From positions 4,928 to 12,419 of the forward strand of contig MGNS01000116.1 in the NCBI GenBank assembly GCA_001795165.1: 7,492 nt of DNA. The letters run 5' to 3'. Numbering within the stretch: the first letter of the stretch is position 1; each line of letters begins with the position of its first letter. The position numbers and the translations under genes were made by a program. The notes below the pieces were generated by a model that saw nothing but the letters and a program-made list of their open reading frames with translations, searched no databases and was not told where the DNA came from. Positions 1 through 5,944 of this stretch are shown one piece after another. Source of the stretch: Chloroflexi bacterium RBG_16_57_11. GTDB taxonomy: Bacteria > Chloroflexota > Anaerolineae > Anaerolineales > UBA4823.

Positions 1-507
1 ATGAGCCACCGGGTTTACCTGGCCCTGGGAACCAACCTGGGCGACCGGCTGGCAAACCTGCGCGCCGCGGTCCACGCCATGCCGCCAACGGTTCAGCCGC
101 TGGCTGCCTCACGCGTGTATGAAACGCCTCCTTGGGGTTACCTGGACCAGCCGGCTTTCCTCAACCAGGTGATCCGGGTCCAAACCGAGCTTGAGCCACA
201 GGATTTGTTGGCCTGGCTCAAGCGCCTGGAAACTGACCTCGGACGCCAGCCGGGCATGCGTTACGGGCCGCGCTTGATCGATCTGGACATCCTGCTCTAC
301 GATGACCTGCAGCTTGAATCCCCGACCCTGACTATCCCGCATCCACGCCTGGGAGAGCGCGCCTTCGTGCTGGTGCCCTTGGCCGACCTGGCGCCCGATC
401 TGCAGCCAGCGGGCATGGATCGGACAATTGGGGAGATGCTCGCCCATCTCGACCGGACCGGTATTCAGCCGTATGGAGTCGATTCGAATCATTTTGATCC
501 CGAATGA
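1..507 (+). CDS. folK: 2-amino-4-hydroxy-6-hydroxymethyldihydropteridine pyrophosphokinase (HPPK)
   Basis: Transfers pyrophosphate from ATP to 6-hydroxymethyl-7,8-dihydropterin, the step before dihydropteroate synthase in cytosolic folate synthesis. The 168-residue protein has the usual single-domain HPPK length and the family motifs in order: an N-terminal LGTNLGDR block (residues 9-16), the YETPPWG...FLNQV substrate-side segment (40-57), the R-Y-G-P-R-x-I-D-L-D-I-L-L-Y signature (87-100) whose D94 and D96 correspond to the two magnesium-binding aspartates of the family, and the HPRLGERAFVLVPL block (114-127). The last 15 or so residues are not conserved in character. The window begins exactly at the ATG, so the ribosome binding site and promoter cannot be seen. 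folP lies two genes downstream on the same strand, which supports the assignment. The family call is secure. Confidence 0.95.
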   Translation: MSHRVYLALGTNLGDRLANLRAAVHAMPPTVQPLAASRVYETPPWGYLDQPAFLNQVIRVQTELEPQDLLAWLKRLETDLGRQPGMRYGPRLIDLDILLYDDLQLESPTLTIPHPRLGERAFVLVPLADLAPDLQPAGMDRTIGEMLAHLDRTGIQPYGVDSNHFDPE

Positions 508-512
508 AGGCT

Positions 513-595
513 CACTAAAATCTGTAAGTAGTGTAGAATCTGGCTGATAAATCTGTACCAAAAACCTCTCATTCCTAGATCTTTGGAGCGCGCCC
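513..595 (+). other. Intergenic gap with 9-bp direct repeats before the STAS-like gene
   Basis: The 88-base gap after folK is AT-richer than its flanks. AAATCTGTA occurs twice (518-526 and 549-557, 31 bp apart), and a third AATCTG lies between them at 537-542. A -10-like TAGAAT sits at 534-539, but no acceptable -35 hexamer lies 16-18 bp upstream. GGAG at 585-588, seven bases before the ATG at 596, is the ribosome binding site of the next gene. There is no terminator hairpin, so read-through from folK is plausible. An internal promoter with repeat operators is only a possibility. Confidence 0.25.
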
Positions 596-1021
596 ATGTC
601 TCAGTTACCCCTAAAACCGCTGAAATATACACCCGCCCCGGATGTGGGCTTCACCGCGACTCGCCGTCCGGATGGTGGGATGCATATTGTCTTCGCCAAT
701 GTGACCCATGCCACCCTGGCTCACTGGCGAGAGTTTGCTGTCGCCCATCTGGAAGAGTCGGATCACCTGACCACCAACCTGTACGACCTGCGCCAGATAG
801 AAAATCTGTCCGAAGAAGCCATCCGCTATGCCGCCGAGGTGAATAGCGATCCTTCAGTGCGCAACATCCGCCTGGCGGTGGTGGTTGCCAGCGAAGCCGT
901 GCGCCAGGCCTTGCTGGAAATCGACGCCTTATCCGGTGGGTATGGCGTCGAGATGGGGATCTTCACCGATCCAGGCGAGGCGGAGGCCTGGTTGAATCGC
1001 CCGCTGACCCTGGTGGCTTGA
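596..1021 (+). CDS. Small STAS/SEC14-like (SpoIIAA-like) domain protein
   Basis: A 141-residue soluble protein with no signal peptide or membrane segment. Its pattern resembles the SpoIIAA-like/STAS-SEC14 fold: a hydrophobic strand after an RRPDGG turn (residues 23-36), a helix (about 41-52), a YDLR strand-turn (63-66), a helix starting with LSEEA (71-82), a V/I-rich strand (91-98), a helix (99-112), and a closing FTDPGEAEAWL strand-helix (123-133), the typical end of this group. I recognise the fold pattern but no defined function; partner-protein or small-hydrophobic-ligand binding is the family-level guess. The ATG at 596 is supported by GGAG seven bases upstream. It sits between folK and folP, 18 bases before folP, so it is probably cotranscribed with them. 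A folate role is not shown by the sequence. Confidence 0.7.
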   Translation: MSQLPLKPLKYTPAPDVGFTATRRPDGGMHIVFANVTHATLAHWREFAVAHLEESDHLTTNLYDLRQIENLSEEAIRYAAEVNSDPSVRNIRLAVVVASEAVRQALLEIDALSGGYGVEMGIFTDPGEAEAWLNRPLTLVA

Positions 1022-1039
1022 GGAATTAGATTGTAGCAA

Positions 1040-1924
1040 ATGAAGTCCACCGGACTGACGATTGGGAACCGTACCCTGGTGTGGGGTGCCCGGACGTATG
1101 TCATGGGCATCCTGAATATCACACCAGACAGCTTCTCTGGCGACGGCTTGCTGGCACAGGAAGGCGAGGTCGGCCAGGCATCCCTGGAGCAAGCGCGTAG
1201 TTTTGTTCAGGCTGGTGTAGATATCCTGGATGTAGGTGGAGAGAGCACTCGCCCGGGCTCGCAACCGGTGGATGGCGGGCAGGAGATGGAGCGCATCTTG
1301 CCAGTCATCCGGGCCCTTGCCGCCGAGTTCGATGTCTTGATCTCGGTGGATACCTACCGTGCGCAGGTGGCGGAAGCCGCCCTGCAGGCCGGTGCGTCCA
1401 TTGTGAATGATATCTGGGGCTTACGCGCCGATCCGGAGCTTGCCAGGGTAGTTTCGAAGTGGCAGGCGCCGATCATCCTGATGCACAACCGCAGCTCCTG
1501 GGTGCATGCCGAAGTCAGAGATCGCCTGGGTGGGCGCTATATTGGCATGCAATACGAAAAACTGTTGCGGGATGTCTGTCGTGAATTGTTGGAGAGCGTT
1601 GCGCTGGCTCACGCAGCCGGTATCCTCGATGAGCATATCCTGCTTGATCCCGGTATCGGCTTTGGAAAGACGGTGGAGCAAAACCTGGAGCTGATTGATC
1701 GCCTGGCAGAAATTCGTTCCCTGGGATACCCGGTGCTGCTGGGCCCTTCGCGCAAGTCCTTTATCGGTTACACCCTCGATTTGCCTCCGGATCAACGCCG
1801 CGAGGGTACGGCAGCTGCTGTCGCCGTTGGGATCGCCCGCGGCGCGGACATCGTGCGCGTCCACGACGTCGGTGAGATAGTGCGCGTGGCGCGCATGGCG
1901 GACGCCATCGTCCGGCGCAGTTGA
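1040..1924 (+). CDS. folP: Dihydropteroate synthase
   Basis: Condenses dihydropterin pyrophosphate (the FolK product) with p-aminobenzoate to give dihydropteroate; this is the sulfonamide target enzyme. The 294 residues form one TIM barrel with all the expected signatures: GILNITPDSFS (residues 23-33), DVGGESTRPGS (64-74), SVDTYR (102-107), NDIWG (123-127), LMHNRS (147-152), LDPGIGFGKT (202-211), GPSRKSFIG (235-243; R238 and K239 correspond to the pterin/phosphate-contacting Arg-Lys pair) and the final RVHDV strand (273-277). No insertion or deletion is obvious. Ribosome binding is unusual: the only purine-rich stretch is GAGGAA at 1020-1025, overlapping the stop of the preceding gene and 14 bases from this ATG. 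Translation may therefore be coupled or weak. No alternative start in frame explains the N-terminus better. Confidence 0.95.
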   Translation: MKSTGLTIGNRTLVWGARTYVMGILNITPDSFSGDGLLAQEGEVGQASLEQARSFVQAGVDILDVGGESTRPGSQPVDGGQEMERILPVIRALAAEFDVLISVDTYRAQVAEAALQAGASIVNDIWGLRADPELARVVSKWQAPIILMHNRSSWVHAEVRDRLGGRYIGMQYEKLLRDVCRELLESVALAHAAGILDEHILLDPGIGFGKTVEQNLELIDRLAEIRSLGYPVLLGPSRKSFIGYTLDLPPDQRREGTAAAVAVGIARGADIVRVHDVGEIVRVARMADAIVRRS

Positions 1925-1942
1925 TCCGGTAATTTTTCCCAC

Positions 1943-1949
1943 AAAGGAG
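1943..1949 (+). promoter_or_regulatory. Ribosome binding site fixing the aconitase start
   Basis: AAAGGAG lies five bases before the ATG at 1955. A GTG in the same frame at 1949 overlaps this Shine-Dalgarno sequence and has none of its own, so the ATG at 1955 is the better start. Confidence 0.8.
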
Positions 1950-1954
1950 TGATT

Positions 1955-4660
1955 ATGAGCCAAGATTTTTTCAATGCCCGGCAGGCTTTAAGAACATCAC
2001 ACGGCAGCTACACAATTTTCAGTCTGGGTAGCCTGGAAAAAGCCGGCTTGACCCGCCTCGAGCGGCTGCCGTTTTCTATTCGCATTATGCTTGAATCGGT
2101 GCTGCGCCAATGTAACGAACGAGAGATTACCCAACAGGACGTAACCAACCTGGCAGGCTGGCAGCCGCGCTCAAAGCAGAGAGCCTCGCTGCCATTCACC
2201 CCGGCGCGCGTAGTCATGCAGGATTTCACCGGTGTCCCGGCGGTGGTGGACCTGGCGGCCATGCGCTCGGCGATGGCTCGCCTTGGCGGCGACCCGAAGA
2301 GAATCAACCCTCTGGTGCCGGTGGACCTGGTGATCGATCACTCCGTCCAGGTGGATTTCTTCGCCATCCCCGATGCACTCTCGCGCAATGCCGAGCTCGA
2401 GTTTCAGCGCAACCGCGAGCGCTATGAGTTCCTGCGTTGGGGCCAGAAAGCCTTTGATAACTTCCGTGTCGTCCCGCCGGCAACCGGCATCGTCCACCAG
2501 GTCAACCTGGAATTCCTGGCTCCGGTGGTGATGACCAGAGTAGAAGCCGGTGAGCTGCTGGCCTTCCCCGATACGTTGGTGGGCACCGATTCCCACACCA
2601 CCATGATCAACGGCCTGGGGGTAGTTGGTTGGGGCGTGGGCGGCATCGAGGCTGAAGCTGCCATGCTCGGACAGCCAATTGACATGCTGACGCCGGATGT
2701 CATCGGCTTCAGGCTGGATGGCGAGTTGCGCGAAGGCGTGACCGCCACCGACCTGACCCTTACCGTCACCCAGATGCTGCGCAATAAAGGTGTGGTGGAG
2801 AAGTTCGTCGAGTTCTATGGCCCCGGGCTGGCCAGCATGTCTTTGCCGGACCGAGCTACCATTGCGAATATGTCCCCCGAGTACGGCGCGACGATCGGGT
2901 TCTTCCCTGTGGATGAAGAGACGCTGCGCTATCTGCGCCTCACCGGTCGCCCGGCGGAGCTGGTCGACCTGGTAGAGCGCTACTTTAAAGAGCAAGGCCT
3001 ATTCCGCACGGCTTCCACACCCGACCCGCAGTTCACCGATAGCCTTGAGTTGGATTTGGGCACGGTCGAGCCCAGCCTGGCCGGGCCCAAGCGCCCCCAG
3101 GATCGCGTCCCGCTGAGCGAAGTGAAGAGCAATTTTCATTACGCCTTATCCGCACCGGTCAATGAACGCGGTTATGAGCTGACTCCGCAGCAGCTGGAGA
3201 GCAAAGCCACAATAGGCACAAACGGCAAAGCTGTTGAGATGCGTCACGGGGTGGTTGTGATTGCCGCCATTACCTCCTGCACCAACACCTCCAACCCGTC
3301 GGTGCTGGTCAGTGCGGGCCTGCTGGCGCGCAAAGCCGTGGAACGTGGGCTCAAAGTCAAGTCCTATGTCAAAACCAGCCTGGCCCCTGGCTCGCGGGTC
3401 GTGACTGAGTACCTGCAACAAGCCGGCCTGTTAGAGCCGCTGTCGGAGCTGGGTTTCAACGTGGTTGGCTATGGCTGTACTACCTGCATCGGCAACTCTG
3501 GACCGTTACCGCCGGATGTCGTCCAGGCGATCACTGGCGCCGACCTGGTGGCCGCGGCTGTGCTCTCTGGCAACCGAAATTTTGAAGGGCGCGTCCATCC
3601 CTACGTGCGAGCCAATTATCTGGCTTCGCCGCCACTGGTCGTTGCCTACGCCCTGGCAGGTACGGTGGAAAAAGACCTGGTGCACGAGCCGGTCGGCGTC
3701 GATGCGCAGGGCAGGCCGGTTTACTTGCGCGAAATCTGGCCCACTAACCAGGAGGTCCAGCAGGTGATCGAGCAGGTTGTTCGGCCAAGGATGTTTGTTG
3801 AGAAATACTCGGATGTCTTTTCAGGCAACGAGACCTGGAACGCAATCCAATCCGGTGAGAGCGAGCTGTACGGCTGGGATGAGGCCTCTACTTATATCCA
3901 GGAGCCGCCTTTTTTCGTTGGCTTGACCCGCACAGCGCAGGGTATCGGCGAGATTCGAGGCGCTCGAGCCCTGGCGGTTTTAGGCGATTCGATCACCACC
4001 GACCACATTTCCCCGGCTGGTGCAATATCACCGGATAGCCCGGCTGGCAGGTACCTGGTGGAGCGAGGCGTAGCGCCACGCGACTATAACTCCTACGGCT
4101 CGCGGCGCGGCAACGACCGGGTAATGACGCGCGGCACGTTCGCCAACATCCGCCTGAAGAACCGCATGTTGCCGGGTATAGAGGGCGGCCTGACCCTGCA
4201 TCTGCCGGATGGAGAACAGATGAGCATCTACGAGGCGGCGATGAAGTACCGTGACGAGGGCGTTCCGCTGATCGTTCTGGGTGGCAAAGAATATGGCTCC
4301 GGCTCCAGCCGCGACTGGGCTGCCAAAGGCACGCTTTTGCTGGGTGTCCGCGCCGTGTTGGTTGAGTCTTTTGAGCGCATCCACCGTTCCAACCTGATCG
4401 GTATGGGTGTCCTCCCGCTGGTCTTCAAGCCGGGCGAGAGCGTCGATACGCTTGGCCTGACCGGCCGGGAAGTCTTCACCATCGAGGGTATAAATGAAAA
4501 CATAACCCCCAGAAGTGAGGTCACCGTCAGCGCCTTTCGGGAAGACGGCAGCACACTGGCCTTTACGGCGATTGCTCGTCTGGAAACGCCGATAGAAGTC
4601 AACTATTACCGCAACGGCGGTATATTACACACGGTCTTACGGAATTTGATTGAAAATTAA
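1955..4660 (+). CDS. acnA: Aconitate hydratase, AcnA/IRP1 type
   Basis: Isomerises citrate to isocitrate through cis-aconitate in the TCA cycle, using a [4Fe-4S] cluster. The 901-residue monomeric type is close in length to E. coli AcnA. Cluster cysteines are visible as SCTNTSNP (C442) and GCTTCIGNSGPL (C508, C511), with the same spacing as the AcnA trio. Other landmarks are HQVNLEFL (from residue 181), GTDSHTTMINGLGVVGWGVGG (210-230), the swivel-domain entry GDSITTDHISPAG (677-689), and GGKEYGSGSSRDWAAKG (776-792), which holds the substrate-binding Ser/Arg loop. The protein is intact, with no frameshift. It starts 30 bases after folP with a strong ribosome binding site and no terminator between them, so it may be the last gene of the folate transcript. 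Its stop is interlocked with that of the converging gene. Methylcitrate-type (AcnD) activity cannot be excluded from sequence alone, but no prp genes are nearby. Confidence 0.95.
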   Translation: MSQDFFNARQALRTSHGSYTIFSLGSLEKAGLTRLERLPFSIRIMLESVLRQCNEREITQQDVTNLAGWQPRSKQRASLPFTPARVVMQDFTGVPAVVDLAAMRSAMARLGGDPKRINPLVPVDLVIDHSVQVDFFAIPDALSRNAELEFQRNRERYEFLRWGQKAFDNFRVVPPATGIVHQVNLEFLAPVVMTRVEAGELLAFPDTLVGTDSHTTMINGLGVVGWGVGGIEAEAAMLGQPIDMLTPDVIGFRLDGELREGVTATDLTLTVTQMLRNKGVVEKFVEFYGPGLASMSLPDRATIANMSPEYGATIGFFPVDEETLRYLRLTGRPAELVDLVERYFKEQGLFRTASTPDPQFTDSLELDLGTVEPSLAGPKRPQDRVPLSEVKSNFHYALSAPVNERGYELTPQQLESKATIGTNGKAVEMRHGVVVIAAITSCTNTSNPSVLVSAGLLARKAVERGLKVKSYVKTSLAPGSRVVTEYLQQAGLLEPLSELGFNVVGYGCTTCIGNSGPLPPDVVQAITGADLVAAAVLSGNRNFEGRVHPYVRANYLASPPLVVAYALAGTVEKDLVHEPVGVDAQGRPVYLREIWPTNQEVQQVIEQVVRPRMFVEKYSDVFSGNETWNAIQSGESELYGWDEASTYIQEPPFFVGLTRTAQGIGEIRGARALAVLGDSITTDHISPAGAISPDSPAGRYLVERGVAPRDYNSYGSRRGNDRVMTRGTFANIRLKNRMLPGIEGGLTLHLPDGEQMSIYEAAMKYRDEGVPLIVLGGKEYGSGSSRDWAAKGTLLLGVRAVLVESFERIHRSNLIGMGVLPLVFKPGESVDTLGLTGREVFTIEGINENITPRSEVTVSAFREDGSTLAFTAIARLETPIEVNYYRNGGILHTVLRNLIEN

Positions 4661-5622
4661 GTCTCTGGTTTTTCACCCTCGGGTGGAGCGGTTTCTCCAG
4701 CCTCCTTGGCGTCAGTGTCCTGTTCGCCTGCCTCCTTCGCGGCTGTATCCTGGTGGCCAGCCTCCTTGGCGGCAATCTCCATTTCGACCTCGACCTCTTT
4801 CTCCTCTTTACGCGGCCGGCTCTCAGTGATCAGCTCCCAGCCTTGGGTGATCAAGCCCAGCTGAGCAATCGCCATCCAAACCATGAAGGCGGTCAGGCCG
4901 ATGGCAAACATCCGCACAAGGTTGGGCAGGTTTGTCGAGATCCCATCCAGCCGAGCAATCAACTGTTCGAGCGAAGCCTGATAACCGCCTATCACCTTGT
5001 CGTATTGAGCTACACTGGATTGAATTTGTCCCACCGATTCGGCCATCACCGTAAGATCCGACTCGAATATTTGCAGGTTGTCCTGGGTATTCTGCAGGTT
5101 TTCCTGCATGCCAATGAAAGCATCGGGCATATCTTCCAGGTTTTGCACTACCTGCCCCAATGCCTCCGCCAATGGGACCTCCGGGTCATAGCCTATGCTC
5201 GGTCCAATCAGGGGGATGCCGCTCAAGGCTCTCAACACGGTGTCAATCGTTGCTGCGCTTTGCTGAGCGGTCTCCAGTGAGGTCTGCGTGGCTCGGATGG
5301 TGTTGGGCAAGCTATCCTTCATCAGGCCGGAGAGTTCGTCCATCAACGGGTTGGTCGAGTTGATCGCTTTGGCGGTGGTCTCGACCGTAGATTGCAGGTT
5401 TCCGATCAGGTCCACCGAACTTTGTAGTGCGCTTTGTGTGACCACCAGACCCTGGGAGGTGGTTTCCAGCGTCTGGCTGAACAGATCGATGGTCGTCTGC
5501 AGGTTGCTGGTGATGGTGCTCTGGGCGCTCCAGATGAGATACATCGCGCCAATGCTGACCACCAGCCCGAGGATGGCGGCAAGAATGAGTAGAACTCCAA
5601 TAATACGGCGAACGATGGACAT
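4657..5622 (-). CDS. Two-TM membrane protein with helical middle and charged repeat tail, function unknown
   Basis: I do not recognise this 321-residue protein as a named family. After a basic MSIVRR start comes one membrane helix (about residues 7-31). Residues 34-230 are rich in Q, S, T, L and N with long helical/coiled-coil character, interrupted near 135-150 by a Gly/Pro-rich stretch (SGIPLIGPSIGYDPEVP). A second membrane helix spans about 236-258. The rest is a hydrophilic, mostly acidic tail. By the positive-inside rule both ends should be cytoplasmic and the middle extracytoplasmic, the layout of a sensor-like or cell-envelope scaffold protein, but no signalling domain is present. The tail carries three imperfect decapeptide repeats (284-313). 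The start is supported by AGGAGG five bases before the ATG (complement of 5628-5633). It is transcribed divergently from pyrC and converges on acnA. Confidence 0.85.
   Translation of the reverse strand: MSIVRRIIGVLLILAAILGLVVSIGAMYLIWSAQSTITSNLQTTIDLFSQTLETTSQGLVVTQSALQSSVDLIGNLQSTVETTAKAINSTNPLMDELSGLMKDSLPNTIRATQTSLETAQQSAATIDTVLRALSGIPLIGPSIGYDPEVPLAEALGQVVQNLEDMPDAFIGMQENLQNTQDNLQIFESDLTVMAESVGQIQSSVAQYDKVIGGYQASLEQLIARLDGISTNLPNLVRMFAIGLTAFMVWMAIAQLGLITQGWELITESRPRKEEKEVEVEMEIAAKEAGHQDTAAKEAGEQDTDAKEAGETAPPEGEKPET
4684..4773 (-). repeat. Three tandem 30-bp units in the C-terminal tail
   Basis: Three consecutive 30-base units encode the decapeptides AAKEAGHQDT, AAKEAGEQDT and DAKEAGETAP (residues 284-313). 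The repeat is visible in the DNA as well as the protein: CCTCCTT recurs on the + strand at 30-base steps. Two units are close copies; the third, nearest the stop, has diverged in its second half. This suggests slippage or unequal crossing-over, and copy number may vary between strains. Confidence 0.8.
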
Positions 5623-5627
5623 TTTCT

Positions 5628-5633
5628 CCTCCT
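5628..5633 (-). promoter_or_regulatory. Ribosome binding site of the membrane-protein gene
   Basis: The minus strand reads AGGAGG followed by five bases and then the ATG at 5622-5620. This near-ideal Shine-Dalgarno sequence supports that start. Confidence 0.8.
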
Positions 5634-5681
5634 GTTTTAGATAGCATAGGTTCGGACCTGGAGCTCGAGATTATTTTTACA

Positions 5682-5687
5682 ATTATA
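5682..5687 (-). promoter_or_regulatory. Possible -10 element for the membrane-protein gene
   Basis: The minus strand has a perfect TATAAT about 60 bases upstream of the membrane-protein ATG. No good -35 hexamer is found 16-18 bases upstream (the best is GAGCAA-like), and there is no extended TG motif. The octamer ATTATAAT is its own reverse complement, so the same bases also form TATAAT on the + strand, again without a -35. Orientation toward the membrane-protein gene is inferred from its position. Confidence 0.35.
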
Positions 5688-5767
5688 ATGCCTATTCAGT
5701 AGATTGCTCCGTATCCCGAGCCTGTGAACGTCGTTGATCGGGTTGCAGATTCTTAACCTTTCTGATC

Positions 5768-5795
5768 TTGACACGTGGAAATTTTGGTATAAAAT
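5768..5795 (+). promoter_or_regulatory. Sigma70-type promoter of the pyrimidine genes
   Basis: A perfect -35 TTGACA (5768-5773) is followed after 16 bases by TAAAAT (5790-5795), embedded in TATAAAAT. Transcription should begin near 5801-5803, giving a 5' leader of about 140 nt before pyrC. No other match of this quality is seen in the divergent intergenic region. The rest of 5634-5767 shows only the -10-like palindrome at 5682-5689 and no coding potential that I would defend. Confidence 0.75.
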
Positions 5796-5887
5796 CAGTC
5801 GGAATGTTGGTCCGTGAGCTTATGTTTCTCCAATTATTTCGCCCAGGGGCTGCGGCCTGCGTGGGCGATTTATTTCTCCCTCCACCC

Positions 5888-5918
5888 AAAATAGAGCCCT
5901 CGAGGCTCTATTTTTTTA
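5888..5918 (+). terminator. Intrinsic terminator in the pyrC leader
   Basis: AAAATAGAGCC (5888-5898) is perfectly complementary to GGCTCTATTTT (5904-5914), giving an 11-bp stem with a CTCGA loop, followed by a run of seven T (5911-5917). It lies only 27 bases before the pyrC ATG and downstream of the pyr promoter, so it is placed to abort transcription before the structural genes and must be bypassed for expression. It is too far from, and on the wrong side of, the minus-strand gene to serve as that gene's terminator. Confidence 0.85.
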
Positions 5919-5935
5919 TCTGGAATATTTTTGAT

Positions 5936-5941
5936 AAAGGG
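5936..5941 (+). promoter_or_regulatory. Ribosome binding site deciding the pyrC start
   Basis: AAAGGG lies three bases before the ATG at 5945. The spacing is short but acceptable. Together with the terminator and promoter located upstream, it favours 5945 over the in-frame TTG at 5768 or ATG at 5804. Confidence 0.6.
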
Positions 5942-5944
5942 AAA

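Larger units (their letters stand above)
5802..5944 (+). promoter_or_regulatory. Pyrimidine operon leader with likely transcription attenuator
   Basis: The leader contains two competing folds. In one, UCGCCCA (5839-5845) pairs with UGGGCGA (5862-5868), with an inner GGC/GCC helix (5848-5850/5855-5857), leaving the downstream terminator free to form. In the other, GGGC (5863-5866) pairs with GCCC (5896-5899), continues through a tandem G-A mismatch and U5869-A5893, skips two U residues, and pairs AUUU (5872-5875) with AAAU (5889-5892), which destroys the terminator. This is the anti-antiterminator/antiterminator/terminator logic known from PyrR-controlled pyr leaders. A loose resemblance to the PyrR loop consensus (UCCNGNGAGGY) occurs further upstream at 5809-5821 (GGUCCGUGAGCUU), but it lacks a base and the stem is poor. 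The regulator, whether PyrR or UTP-sensitive translation coupling, is therefore undecided. Confidence 0.6.

Noticed and set aside
534..539. TAGAAT as a confident promoter -10 for the STAS-like gene
   Set aside because: No -35 hexamer resembling TTGACA lies 16-18 bases upstream and there is no properly spaced extended -10 TG.
1949..1954. GTG start for aconitase two codons upstream
   Set aside because: The GTG overlaps the AAAGGAG ribosome binding site, which is correctly spaced for the ATG at 1955.
2171..2995. Long minus-strand open frame inside aconitase
   Set aside because: It lies wholly within a gene with unmistakable aconitase motifs, its translation has no recognisable domain, and no ribosome binding site supports it. 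It is a GC-rich shadow frame, as are the other antisense frames over folK, folP and pyrC.
4608..4621. ACCGC/GCGGT hairpin as terminator for the minus-strand gene
   Set aside because: The five-base-pair stem is followed on the minus strand by AATAG, with no U tract.
4674..4685. CACC/GGTG hairpin just after aconitase as its terminator
   Set aside because: The stem is only four base pairs and is followed by GAGCGG rather than a T run. The T run lies on the wrong side.
4753..5280. Plus-strand open frame opposite the membrane protein
   Set aside because: It is antisense to a protein with clear membrane segments, internal repeats and an excellent ribosome binding site, and its own translation looks like random His/Gln-rich sequence.
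5768..5944. N-terminal extension of dihydroorotase starting at the TTG of 5768
   Set aside because: This TTG is the first half of the promoter -35 TTGACA, the frame runs through the terminator hairpin, and the extra residues resemble no part of a dihydroorotase. The ATG at 5945 has its own AAAGGG site.
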